This document shows, one piece after another, positions 1 through 12,345 of a stretch of DNA of 64,000 bases. Made by a program: the position numbers and the translations under genes. Each line of letters starts with the position of its first letter. Positions within the stretch are counted from its first letter, which is position 1. The DNA lies in the NCBI RefSeq assembly GCF_040954835.1, contig NC_090714.1, positions 4,514,501-4,578,500 of the forward strand, written 5' to 3'. Below the pieces are notes generated by a model. That model saw only the letters and a program-made list of their open reading frames with translations, ran no database searches and was not told the DNA's origin. This DNA is from Lepisosteus oculatus (taxonomy: Eukaryota > Chordata > Actinopteri > Semionotiformes > Lepisosteidae).

Positions 1-1610
1 TTAAAGATCTGCATCAAACTCTTGCCCCAAGGAAACCTGCAAAGTCTGTGGCAGGGAAAAAATAAATAAATAATACAACAGCTTAGTGAAGGTCATTCTA
101 GGACAAAACCGTCTTTTATCACTACAAAACAATCATCTTTAAACGCCTGTGGCCAAGAGACAATTTTAATAATACAAAAAAAAGACAAAAGCTGATCCTG
201 ATATTGGTAGCTGCTTAGACACAGGTAAGGTGATCCGGACTGCTCATTACTCCCAAGAAAGAGAGCCCCGAACCGCAAAGCAATCATATTGTTTCCCAGG
301 AGCCTTGCATTTCAAACCTGGAAACGTGATCCCATTTTCCTAACAGCTGTCCTCCAGACGCCCAGCGAGCCGGTCACTCTCCACTGAATTTCATCGGACC
401 AATTGAGACCAACCCCAAGCTGAAAAGGTCCATTATGAGCAGGTTAAAACAATCAATGGGCTTCTTTTTTTCTGTGATAAATTCAGAATGCTGCTCAAAG
501 AACCGTCTTTATTCTTCAACTCGTCCGGCAACATGCAGATAATTAAACGTGCAGACGAACAGTAATTTTATGAATACAATAACATCCTGTGGTGAATACT
601 AAAGCCTTTTTTGTGCTTTTATGGACCATTATCATTCAAATCACTCGACACACAAACATCCTGATAATATTAGCTCTGAGCATTTGCACATCCTGCCTAT
701 GCTCCTAGTGTTTTGGTACTGCTTTCTCTTTACCCACATTATTTCATTTTACTTGTATAATCCTTCCTTGTAACCAGTTCTATTGCTTGCTTTGCACCTA
801 TAGTGTAAAACCTAAAGAAATCTGTAAATTGGCCTAGACAAAGGTTTCTGCTAAGCAAATCATCAATGTAGTCTGGCTGTTCAACCTAAAGCAAGACTCT
901 CATACCCCACTCTCAATTAAATTAATTTAAAATCAATTTTTATGTTTACCAAAATGATTATATTTCAATGTTTTGTGATGCTGCAACGTTTAAGCAAGGC
1001 AGGTCATTTAAAAGGAAGAGGTTCTTGCCTGAATGTGTTTTTGGTTTTAGTCTGTATCTATCTAGAATAGAAATGTAATAGAAAACAAAAACTCCCTAAT
1101 GCCTTGATTCCTTATATCAACTGCTTTGAAAACTTTGCAAACCCTACCTACCAAAACCTCTAGACTATAAGAAATGCACTGTGCAACTTGGGTTTGAGTC
1201 AATATAAGAGTAGAAAAAGCTTTGAAAGATGTCATCCTCCACTTCAAAAGGTAGAAAAATGTGGACACTAGCAGAATTATATCCTTGATCAGGAAACAGG
1301 AAGTAAAATCGGGACTAAAATAAAACACAGACTTATACATATTGCTTATGAGGAAAGAAGAAAGAAATGTCGAAGCTAGAAAAAAAAAGTCACAAAAGTG
1401 ACAAATGCTGGTCATGACATTGGTGGCTACTTAGTTATTAGGGAAAAGAAACAGGAATGTTTCCTGATCTCCTGCCATCTCTGGCCCCCACCGACCTATT
1501 TTAAACAAAATTCTTACCAATTCAAAAAAATATTTTAGATATTTTAAAACCCTGAAAGATTTCAAAGGGATGAAGAGAACTTGCATATTCTCTGACAGGA
1601 TTTAAGCTAT
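1..1610. other. Non-coding, nothing recognised
   Basis: AT-rich unique-looking DNA. The open frame at 1062-1415 (-) is low-complexity, rich in F, L and S, and looks like chance. Confidence 0.5.
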
Positions 1611-1614
1611 TTAT

Positions 1615-1990
1615 CGGGGACAGTAGGGGGCGCTTACCCTGTGGTCACTATGGATCCTAATCCCCAATTATAGTGACAGGTCCTGACTCTGCGATCATTA
1701 CAAATCCCAGGGCATTTCTCGAAAAGAGGAGGGGTTTTACTCTGGCATCCTGGCAAAATGTCCTCCTGGCCTTCACCAATCATGGCCTCTTTATAATCCC
1801 CATCTATGAACTGGCTCCATCACTCTGTTCTCCTCCCCACTGAGAGCTGGTGTGTGGGGCCCGTACTGGCTCACTATGGCTGCTATCACATGATCCAGGT
1901 GGGTAGTGCATATTGGTGGTGGTGCAGGGGAGTCCCCATAAACTGAAAAGCACGAGTAGAGTGTCCAGAAAAGCACTTTATTTGTACTTT
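1615..1990 (+). repeat. Dispersed repeat family B, copy 1
   Basis: It shares the strings TCCTGACTCT, AATCCCAGGGC, CCTCTTTATAATCCCCATCT, AGCTGGTGTGTGGGG and AGTGTCCAGAAAAGC with the copy at 45295-45660. It ends near an AGAAAAGC-type tail. The family is a fish-genome dispersed element; I do not know its formal name. Confidence 0.75.
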
Positions 1991-2639
1991 AGTGCAAGGA
2001 ATCAGTAGTGGGTGAATCATGCAAACTGATGGGAAGATTATAATTTGCAAAGCTTTAGCTTCTGTACATTTCATGCTAGCAGTTCACTTCTTTCAAAAGG
2101 AAGGGCCTGACAGTTCATAAGACAGCATTGTCCCCATTTACTGTGTACATGTTGGCACAGACAGGTGATAAATCCCCCAACACTGGGACAAACTTAAGAT
2201 GATAAGCCAGGGTAGGAAAAGACAGCTGGCTATCAAAACCAATTTACAACAGGACAATCTGTTTATTTAATCAGACTCTGTGATGACATGGCTGGCGAGG
2301 TGCGCTAAATGTCACCTAATGAAGCAAAAATCAGCAGGAAAAAAAAAAATCAGACCGTTCATCCAAGCAAATATTTTAACACAGAACCGATAAGGAAATT
2401 CCATATTGTTAATGTATCTGAATCACAGCATCAAGGCCAGGATAGACTGGTGTACATTCCCAACGCAATGACACATTGCTGAGGTGTTGTGCACATATTT
2501 TGCTTCTGAAAAGATCGTTTATCGTCACTTGTAAATGGATGGGCTAGGGCAAGACTGAAAGTCCAGGCATCTTTGATTTCTCAAATGAGCTTGCAGGAGG
2601 AAGGACTGCTGGTGTGGCTGTCAGCGCAGAATCCAGGAA

Positions 2640-2790
2640 GTAAGAGCTGCGAGGCTGCAAGTCTGGGCTGGTGAACCATCTGGGTGGAGTTTGCAAGTTA
2701 GCCCGAGTCCCCATGGGTCTCGTCCAGGTGCGCCAATTTCCTCCCAGTCCTGTGACATACCAGTTGGGATTTCTATGGTGTGTGAATCCT
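2640..2790 (+). repeat. SINE family A fragment
   Basis: The middle of the tRNA-derived SINE family is seen: GGTGGAGTTTGCAAGTT..., then a GGTGCGCCAATTTCCTCCCAG segment matching the usual TTTCCTCCCACAGTCC part. It is diverged and lacks both ends. Confidence 0.6.
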
Positions 2791-3112
2791 GAGATTGACT
2801 TGTCTTGTCCAGAACTTCCTCTTCTGAAAAGTTGAATGTTACAAGAGAGAATTGCCCCCCTGTAATTATGGGCTTAAGGATAAACACTCTTAAATACTGC
2901 AAATTCTCTAATCATAGATCACATACCAAATACTTTAAATATTAAGCAAAAAATTTACTTGACATAAAACACTACTCCCGTTGGACAGTTTCAAATACAG
3001 CACACCCTATAATTTATAGACTAATTGGGGGACGACATGAGTGTGTTTTAAATCACAAAATACTTTTTAGCCCAAAACACATGGTTATGATAAACAAACA
3101 CACACTATAGAG

Positions 3113-3990
3113 ATGCTTTCTGGATCTTTTTATAATTATCACAATCAACACATAAAAAACACATAAAAATGGTTCCTGTGCCTTTATCATATATAGACAA
3201 ATTTCTATGACAGATATTTCATGTAATAAATGTACTGTATAAAATTCACTAAAGCATACGAAACAAATGCTCATCATAAGCAATTTGCCTACCCCTATTG
3301 ATATTCTTAGGCCCATTTAAAGTGCTGTTCAAAATAGGGGTGCCCCAGTGGTCAGCATTGCTGCCTCTCAGTGATGGAGTACCACATTCAATTCCTGGTG
3401 CTGTCTGTGTGGAGTTTGTATGTTGGCCCTGTGCTCATGTGGGTTTCCTCCCACAGTCAAGACATGCTGGCAGATACATCAGCTTCTAGGAAAACTGGCC
3501 CTGGTGTGTGTGTCTGTCTGTCCACAGACAGGCTGGTGTCTCTCCAGGGTGTACCCCCTCTTGCACTCACAGCTTGCTGGGATAGAATCAGCTAACCTAC
3601 AACCCTGTATTGTTTAGAAAATGGATGGATGTACGAAAGATGCTGAATTATTTTTACATTTCGCAGAAAGTTCTTACATACACGTCTCGTTATAGCGAAC
3701 GTGAATGTGGCGTAATTGGTATTTTTTTGCGAATGCGTGGCATCCTGTTATGTTCCCGTTTATTCAAAACGTGCCACACACATACTTGAACTTTTTACTA
3801 TTTACAATTCACCTATACTTTTAAATGGGATGTAAATCAATAAATCAAGCCTGGACTAGCTACCAAATTCGCACGACAACAGGCTTGGATATTTTGCCCA
3901 TTACTGCAGAGCAAGTCTGTTATTTTACACAATTCCCCTACCAGATTTTGCTAATTAAATCCAGTCTGTTAAATCAGGGGTTTACTGTGA
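3113..3990 (+). mobile_element. Decayed DNA-transposon-like element, copy 1, interrupted by a SINE
   Basis: It aligns in the same orientation with 59930-60285: shared CTTTCTG.ATCTTTT, CAATCAACACA, CCTGTGCCTTT, CCTACCCCTAT and an end CAGTCTGTTAAATCAGGGGTTTACTGT. The right end resembles pogo/Tigger-type termini (GTTAAACCGAGGGTTTTCTGTA in copy 2). A family A SINE sits inside at 3336-3630. No transposase frame survives. The class is tentative. Confidence 0.45.
3336..3630 (+). repeat. tRNA-derived SINE family A, near full length
   Basis: Head GGGGTGCCCCAGTGGTCAGC, B-box-like ATTCAATTCCTGG, body GTCTGTGTGGAGTTTGTATGTT and TTTCCTCCCACAGTC, tail ending near AAAATGGATGGATG. The open frames here come from the SINE and are not genes. 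Confidence 0.85.
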
Positions 3991-5185
3991 TGGCATAACA
4001 GCATATATACAGTACCGTACTTCTAGATAAATAACATTGCGGGATGAAACCTCAGTTCTCATAACTGTACTTTTCCACCGTGGTATTTACATACAATACC
4101 GCAAAGTTGTAACCATCATATACAGGCTTGATTAACTACACATAAAAACAAATTAAATACTAAAGCAGCTGCCAATAAATGGCTTTGCATCACGTATCAT
4201 TGTCCAAATTACTATTGCGAAACCTTTGCTTCCAAAGCTTTTAATTCCAATTTCAGACTGTTTCTCACTATGACACATCTACTTATGGAGTTCAGTGTGC
4301 TTGCATCCTTCAAACATTAGGCCAGATATCTTCTACCCTGGTCCCATTGAACCACTGTGCTGCTGAGTAACTTAATTGGACCAATTTTTTCATCATTAGT
4401 CCATGTTAACATGATTTTCAGGTCTCAGTTAATATCTACTGTACATCTGATTTCAAAACCTGCTGGACTCTGACTCTCAAGAACTCAGATAATTATTCTC
4501 ATTACCGTTTGTAGGTTCCCAAGGCAGTATTATGCTGGCTATTTGTCAATCTGTAGCAAAATTATTTGTAAGACACATAAGAGTACAGCACACCTTCAAA
4601 TATTGTACCTACAGCCTGGGACAAACACGTGTTCCTGCTTTCACTCAGACATACAACATTTAACCAATCAACGCACGTTTAAAGACTTGTGCACAGGCCT
4701 GGGAAAGGGGAAAACCTTTGTGCAGTCATCTTGAGGTCTTAGTGCTGATGGCTGCTGCAGGAAACAGACTGCAGAGGAAAGGCTGTCTCTCTCTAACCCC
4801 GGGCTATTTACATCGAACCTGCCTGGACCAGTTTGCACAGCTCCCCTTGACATTACCCATGGAAGAGCTCAGCCATTCGTCATTCGCTATCACAATCGGT
4901 GAGGCTGTGGCAGTAAGCATAGATATTACACAAATGCTCTGTGCATGTTAAGCCTTACTTTCCTTGCTGTAAAATAATACCCTAATGCAACTCTTACTCA
5001 CTCCCCCCATCTTTATCGTCATGGAAAAGATGGTCATTAAGAAAACACTCTTCACTTTCTAGTGTCTATGGTTTCCTTAGGATGCCCCTTGTAACATTCC
5101 TACTGGACACTAGCCGTGTACTATATGTCATGCCTCCCATAATTTACCTTTTAATGAATAGATATTGACTGCTCAGTAAAACCGC

Positions 5186-5293
5186 AAGAACATAAGAGGG
5201 GTTTGCATTCATCAAGCTTGCTGGGTAGTCAGTAGCTAATTGATCCAATGATCTCATGCAGACATTTCTTCAAAGAAGGCAGTGTGTCCGGGT
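5186..5293 (-). repeat. LINE-like repeat family F, fragment
   Basis: AGTCAGTAGCTAATTGATCC...ATGATCTCATG matches the minus-strand form of the copy at 43908-44230. It ends at a T-run. Confidence 0.5.
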
Positions 5294-5299
5294 TTTTTT

Positions 5300-8200
5300 T
5301 TTTGAGAACATGGCTGAGGAATTGTTTTACACACCTACAACTCGCATGAACAAATGGTTTTAAATGTAATTCATGTACTGTGTATTAAATATCAGCTGCT
5401 TAAGAACATCTAACCTAGACAGGGCAATGGGTTACCAGGGCAGTGCATTTTTCTAGTGTTAAAAGAGGTGGCTAAGCGCTTTAGAAAGAGTAAACCGAGC
5501 AGAGAGCTGAGACAGTCAAGTAGCCATGGTGAGAAGACAAAATAGAGAAACTACTTTGTAATCACTAGTAACCACATACCAGTGAGGCTCTTTTGGTGTG
5601 TTCAAGCGAGCAGAGTATTTCCCATTCTGTTCATCATACTGTCATCTGAAATGGTGGAGGTTGCTTTGCAAATAAACCTTGTGGGTTTTAGTGGGGTTGT
5701 TTAAGTAACTGTTTTAGGAGAACTAGAAATATCAGATTTACAAAGATTTCTGAGAACAGAAAATGCTTGTTCTAGCATTATTAACAGGAATGTTTATACT
5801 ATAAATGTGTACATATCCAATTTATTTAGTCAAAGTGAAAGCCTACTCATTAACTAGCAACAATTCAACAGCCTGAAAAAACCCAACAGACCTTATAGTG
5901 CCATTATTCATTATTTTCTTTAGCATACAGTACATACTGTAAACTATACATACATTGAGATTTCTTTCAGAGTATTCAGCCCTAGTTTTTTCTTTGTGAA
6001 AATGTTTTAATTACTGTAAGTTTGTTTCTTGCAAAAATCAAACTTTTCCTTCAAAGCTATGAAATAGTTTCAGAGACTTTGAACTAAGTCCAGGATGACC
6101 AAAAAAATACATACAAAAACCAAACTGCAATGCTGCGGTGAAAATTATTCTAACCTGAAAAGGCTAATATGATCTACTTTAATAAAATGTATTCTGTTAA
6201 ATGTATGCATTTCTTTGTCTTGGGTAGCAAACATTTTGACAGAATCTCTAAATCAGCCAGAATGATGATTAAGAGCCCTAGGCAGCAATCAGAGTCATTC
6301 TGGAATGGTATAAAGACATGCAGAACAATGTGGTATGTTCCTGATCTACAAGTATAGCCAAGGTGATCTAGTGGAGTTTCAGGACCTGTGATGTAAAGTC
6401 ACTGTGGCAACTGTATCAGTCCTGGCTTGCTTAAGATCACGAAACAGGCTCAGGAGTAAGAAAATTCAAATGTGCTGGAACACACTTCTGTGCTCAACCA
6501 CCTCTGCAAGACTATTAACTTGATACGTCTTCGCACAGGATGACATCACAATTATGTGCTTGTCACTTGGAAAACAAGCCAGAGGGATGGGAGAAGATGA
6601 ACAGGCCAAAATATCACCTGAACCAAAGCACTCGTCAATAAATCCTGCCACCTGGAGAAGAGTCATGTCTCTCACTGACTGCAACAATACGCCGGTTGCC
6701 TGCAGGTTGAAGGAGACATTGTGCTGGAAATAGATAACCAATATCAACTCCCATGACAGCAGTGCACTTATTGCTTTGGGATTCCTAATCAAAATCGGGT
6801 AATGTCTCTGGGCCACAGTGCGCAATACAAGCCTCAAGTAAGTGTCTTTATTGGTTGGGTCACTCAGACGTACTCCCCAATTCTCAGCCAGAGCTCACCG
6901 ACTTTCCCAAGAGACTAACTCAGTCTAGAGTCCAGGCCTAGAAGCACAAGATGCACAGTGGAATGATCAATTTTCTTTAATTAAAATTTTGGATGTCCCA
7001 TGTTTGTGAAATGATTATACCCAGTCTAAATACACAAGCATAAAAGCCAGAGCTGACCGAGCCCTGGTCCTGGATTATTGATGTGTTAGCAGGTTTTCAT
7101 TTTAATGCAGGTCTCACCAAGTGCTGTGGGATAAACAGTGTTGGGGCTCCTGACTGCTGAAGGAAATATCAGCACCAGTTGTGGTGGACAGCTCCTAAAA
7201 TGGGTGGACGTGTACCAGGAGACTGATGGGAAAACGACCATCTGTATCTCAGACATGCAAAACCAAAACCCCTCTTCACCAAGACCCCTATGGCCGAGGT
7301 ATCTTGTAGACAGGAAAGCACAGAGCAGTTTTTATAAGTAAATACTGTACCTGCCGGATGACATAAGAAACATTGCACAACTATAACCAAAGCCATTCAA
7401 CTGGTGATTGTTGGACTATTCTGATTCTGACCAACGTCATCATAACAATTCTGCTTAAAAAAACAGTGAAAGCTACTCTTACAAGGATGAACAATCTTGA
7501 TGCGTAGCACATCACAGAACAGGGTCTTGTTTTTAACACAAACAACAACACCCTTCAGAAAACTAAAGCTAAGGATGAGTCTCTGCGATAGTGTATGTGA
7601 TAGTTGTCATGTCAAGACAACCATTAAGATTGGAAAAGGTTTTGTTTTTATATGGTTATCAATCCGTCGAGAACAAAGAAAAAATAACCTCTTAGCTGCG
7701 CAGCAGCTAAAATACACCTGATGTCCTACATTTGTTCTGTCCTAGAACAGAGATTTCTTCCTTTTTTTCCCTACTTAGTGGCACTAAATTTGAGGAGTCA
7801 ACCATGAAGAAGTGGACTGAACATTTTAAAGTTAAGGAAATAACTTTTTTAAATCTTAGGAGGCCAAAGAAATCTGGCATTTTCACTGTAATCCACCTCC
7901 TGTTGAGAATCTAGTATTTTCAGATGAACAGAATTATACTTGGTTTGCTCAGATTGATCCCAAACCCACCCCCTATTTATTAGACTCACACGGGAGGAAA
8001 TCATAAGAGTCTTGGAACTAAGACCATACAGGACTTTGGAATTTTAATGTTGTATACCTCGGGGAAAAAAAAAAATCAATGCGATTTTCATGGGACCAAG
8101 CTATGGTAGGATGACATTTGTTTTTTACCCCTTGCACTGGACAGTATCGAATTACACTGCCGATAATGATATTTTCCTTTTTTCTTGGTGGTCTCCCAGA

Positions 8201-8300
8201 AATGCAGAGGTCAAGCGCATGTATGGAGAGTCTGAAAAGTTCATGTTGTTAAATGTTAAGTGAATGCAAACGTGATAACGGAGCTCAAGCTGCGTGTTAA
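5300..8300. other. Non-coding; one unexplained open frame
   Basis: No repeat or exon is recognised. The minus strand is open for about 143 codons at 6466-6894 without an ATG near its 5' end; see findings. Confidence 0.4.
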
Positions 8301-8344
8301 CACATCCATCTGGCCATGCGGAACACATCCTTACAATATGCGTA

Positions 8345-8582
8345 TTCTCTCAACTTGGGTTACAGCTGGCAGCGCTATCTGTGAGGAGTTTGGATGTTCT
8401 CCCTGTATTCCTCCCACAGTCCAAACAGGCTTTTGTGAAAACCGGCCCCAGGGCGAATGTTTGCACCTCTGTGTTTGGGTCTGTGTGTGCCCTGCAGTGG
8501 ACTGGCGTCCTGTCCAGAGTGAACCCTGCCTTGTGCCTGTTGCTTGCTTCCTTGAATACCATGCATCTGGATAACAGAGGCT
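8345..8582 (+). repeat. tRNA-derived SINE family A, 5'-eroded
   Basis: GTGAGGAGTTTGGATGTTCT, CCTCCCACAGTCCAAACA, CCCTGCAGTGGACTGGCGTCC and GTCCAGAGTGAACCCTGCC follow in family order. Four overlapping open frames here belong to the repeat. Confidence 0.8.
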
Positions 8583-8849
8583 TGTAATGTGGGACAGAAA
8601 TTCTTCAGGCGAAATGAAAAATCTAATAACTTGTCACTCACCACATTAAAAAAAAATGAACCATTCGCTCTTGAATCTTTGCCCGTCTTCCAGTACCACA
8701 ATTTTTCTAACCCTAAAAAAAATGATATTCTTAAACATAAGCACGACCCAGGTCGAAGTTCTAGAACATATGTGGATACACTATATGAATATATACATAC
8801 AATTAATTAAATTCTTTACCAACAGTAAAATAGGAACAGCCTAATTTAG

Positions 8850-11540
8850 ATATATACTTCTGCCCAATGCTGTTCTGTTCCTATCACGTGTCTGAAAAAT
8901 AAGGTTTTCAAGAAGCCACAGAAAGCCATTATCAGTGAAGGTCAAATCTCTTTTTACAAAAGGGTTGAAGAAAACTCAGCTAAAGCAGAAGCAAAAGGTT
9001 CTTACTTGCCTTTTTACGAAGTTAGTTTAATTAGTCCTCTCCTTTTGCAACATCAGGAAGGAGCAGATGAGGGTAAAGTACTTCATTAAGTAAATTCCCT
9101 GGTTTTGTTTTTTCTTCAGTGTTAACATCTTTAAAATTTTAACAAGCTCCAAAATTTAAGCAAAGACTGCCCCCCAGGGACCCTGCACTCCAAAACAAAT
9201 CTCACGAACACCTAAGCCATCTGGATGCTTAAATATATACATTGTGGAAAAATTTGAGGATATTTAAATCAGTTATTCCCTTCTGAAGACACCCCTCTGC
9301 TGGAGTTATGCAAATGGACTGCAGCACAAACCCATGTGTTTTAATTAGGGGCACTTCAAAGGCTCTCTCGGCTGATATTAATAACACTTTAATGATGGCC
9401 AGTTGGATTGCAGTTACTATATAAAGCACTACTGTATTTGAGCAAGTCCAGCTCTTCAGTTTGCTTCAATTGCTCACAGTACTGTTGCACATTGAGACTT
9501 GATTTATGGGGGTCCTTTCTACTACATCTTCAAACCCAACCAGAATGCCTTCAGCTATACCTGAACATAAACTGGTATCTTCAGTTAATCCCAGGTCAGA
9601 TGTCTCCAAGCAAATTCAACAGCCAGAGACTGGATTATTTGGGAAGATTATGCACATTTATGAAGAAAATGCTGTGCTAATTCAGATAAAGGTGTATGTA
9701 TGCATTTAATATTCTATTAAACATGAATGTATAAGGAATTATACTATAGTTTCTATACACAGTAGTGTTTATACTAACACTAACCTATCCCCATCACTAC
9801 TGAATATCTATGAGTCTTCAATTTATAGTTACATGATTAATAACATTAAATCTTAATTTATACAACAAAGAATATGCAAAGGTTGTATAGAGAATTTAGC
9901 AAACAGATTCAGTATTTAAGGTATTTTAAAAATCTTTTTCAAGTTTATTGAACCCATTCCATTTACAGAAAATGCTCCATGTAGACCCTGCAGGAAGTGT
10001 ATAAAATTATTAATATATTCAACCATAGGTTTCTGTGTAAGCCTTTACAGCCCTTGCCAAAGCTGTGCTCCCAGCTGTCAACTCTAAAAACCCTTATAAA
10101 TTGAGTGCAGACTGAAACGAAGAAAAAAAAAATACCACAAATGGGAGCTCACAAAAAAAATGGAAAAAAAACAGGGTTAAACAAGGTAATCTGAAGATGA
10201 GGGAGAAGCCTGTGAACACCTGTCAGTTTTTGTGCTGGGAAAATGTCGTATGACCTTCTTTCTACAAGAACTTATGCCCATAAATCAAGACCAAGCAATG
10301 TTTCAGCTCCTGCTCAACATTAGTCAAGATTTTCTGGCTACAGATAAACCCATGAGTTAAAGACTTCACGCCAGGAGACTGGTAGCAACTTTCGGATCAT
10401 CAAGGTAGCAGTCAAGGGCTTAGCAGTGTACATGAGCCAGTTGCATTTCAGAAAGATTTCCAATCAGATGCACGTGCCTAGCATGGGATACTTCTAAATC
10501 TTATTTTCCCTCACTTCCGCGCCGCTCTGCACTGTCAGTGACTAAGCTTAAACCTAAAATTAACTGAACTCTTTACCTGGGTTACTCGCCTGTTCCCTCG
10601 ATGAGGGTAAGCTAAACATCCAACCTCTCGCAGGTTTAACAGTTGAAACACTGCAAGTCAGTGCGCACTCTGCATTAAGGAACATGAGCAAATATTGGCA
10701 TTTACATGTGCAGTCAATGGGTGTCAATTCTTCTTGTCCCATTAACCTTTCAGTAAACATGGCAATAAGACATTTTTCCATGCAACAGAAATTAGATTTT
10801 TTTTTCTGCTTCATGTGGCTTTCAGCTCCTCAGATCTTTATCACAATCTGTCTGGTAATGTCTTTTATAATGAGTCACCTTGAGTTTTTCCAGTCTGCTC
10901 CGAACGAAAGCTCACCAGACTGTTGGAGTTGATAAGAGGGGTCTGCAGCGAATTAAGCTGGCGAGCTCTAATCCCTGTAGTGTTTAATTTTGGAGCCCTG
11001 TTGGCTTGTTAGGAGGGTTATATTGAGACATTATGCAGCCATGCCTACACAATTATTGACAAATTGACTTCCGTTGCACTTTTTTTTTTTAGATGACATG
11101 ATCATTTAAGTCTGCCAATGTAAACAAGATTATCCGGTTTAGAGCTTTTTTGTTACAACTAGTTCTATAGCGTACTTTTTTTTTTTCTAGGTCACATATC
11201 CAGAGGACAGAAGCTATGCTGTCATGACAGAAAGGATGAGATCTCACGTCACAGCACTATGAACTGCAGCCTTTCGTTGTGGGAATGAACATTCCCTTTA
11301 CTCCTTTCTAGAAATAGGAAGGAAACAACACATTTTCAAATCAGGCAGCTTTTCTGTTCACGCTAATGCAGAAAATAATTAAAGGCGCATGCACTGAGTC
11401 AGATACACTTCATATAACATATACTTGGTTTTATGGTCATAAATGAAGCCTCAGACAGTGACAGGGCAGGAGTTGAAATATAGCTCACTTTCCATCTTGC
11501 CAAACTAGCTTGGTTTTTTTATTCAACTGCAGTTCTCCTA
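8850..11540. other. Non-coding; two conserved-element-like stretches
   Basis: No exon is recognised. 9285-9415 contains the octamer ATGCAAAT (9308-9315) and TTAATTAGGG. 10840-11065 is of balanced composition with several ATTA cores. Both look like vertebrate conserved non-coding elements, which only an alignment can confirm. Confidence 0.3.
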
Positions 11541-11824
11541 AGCCCAGGCAGCCAAGGACTCACTGAGGGCCCAGTCCAGGCTCTGTGAGCTCCAGCCTGG
11601 GTCAGGAGTCCTGCAGCAGCAGCACAGCAGCTGCTGGAGCCCATGACCATGCTCCTCCTCCAGCTGGTACAGCTTCTGCTCCTTCACCCTAGAGTGTGCC
11701 ATGTGCCCAGTGATGGCACTGCAGGTGGGAATGCCAACATGTCTCATTCACTCAGGCGTGGGTGCAGGTGTTATTGCCAGAGAACTCAAGAGCAGCTCCC
11801 ATTGGATAAGTATAGAAAGAGAGT

Positions 11825-11995
11825 GTCTGACGCCCCCCTCCAGTGGATGCCAGTCCATCACACTGAATACCTCCCACAGGTCCCCACTTATACAGCTTAA
11901 ACTGGGCCTGGACTGGAGAAACTGGGGGAAAGTGCCTTGTTCAACGGTACAACATCAGTGTCTGCAGCAGGGGTTCAAACCCACAACTTGGCAGT
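11825..11995 (-). repeat. tRNA-derived SINE family D
   Basis: GGATGCCAGTCCATCACA, GGGGGAAAGTGCCTTGTTCAA and a B-box-like GGGGTTCAAACCCACAAC are in the order of a known fish SINE type read on the minus strand. The GC-rich stretch just left of it (11540-11780) carries an open minus frame that I do not recognise. Confidence 0.6.
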
Positions 11996-12064
11996 CAAGC
12001 TTTGGTGGGCATATACAAAACAAAATTAGCCGATTCAAGCATTTTCTTTAAAAGGAAGGCAATT

Positions 12065-12345
12065 CTGAAGATGTGTCCATCCATTATCAGTAATGGACTT
12101 ATCCTGCCAGGGCCACAGCCTATCCCCGGAGTACAGGGCCCAGGCTAGGACTGATAGCACACTCAAGTACTCATGTCCTGGGATGTCAGTACTTCGTAGG
12201 CCCTCAAAGGAAATCGATTCACCCCAGCCAGCGTGTCTCTGGGAGGAAATGGTGCCAGACGTAGATTGACAAGAACATGAGAGAACATGCAAACTCTCCA
12301 CAGACTCCTGAAGCTGTGATCCAACCCAGTGTGTCAAATTGAAAG
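12065..12345 (-). repeat. tRNA-derived SINE family A, diverged
   Basis: The element reads tail to head: CCATCCATTATCAGTAATGG, CCACAGCCTATCCC, GAACATGCAAACTCTCCACAGAC, GTGATCCAACCCAGTG. The 134-residue minus frame 12035-12439 is a by-product of the repeat. Confidence 0.75.
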
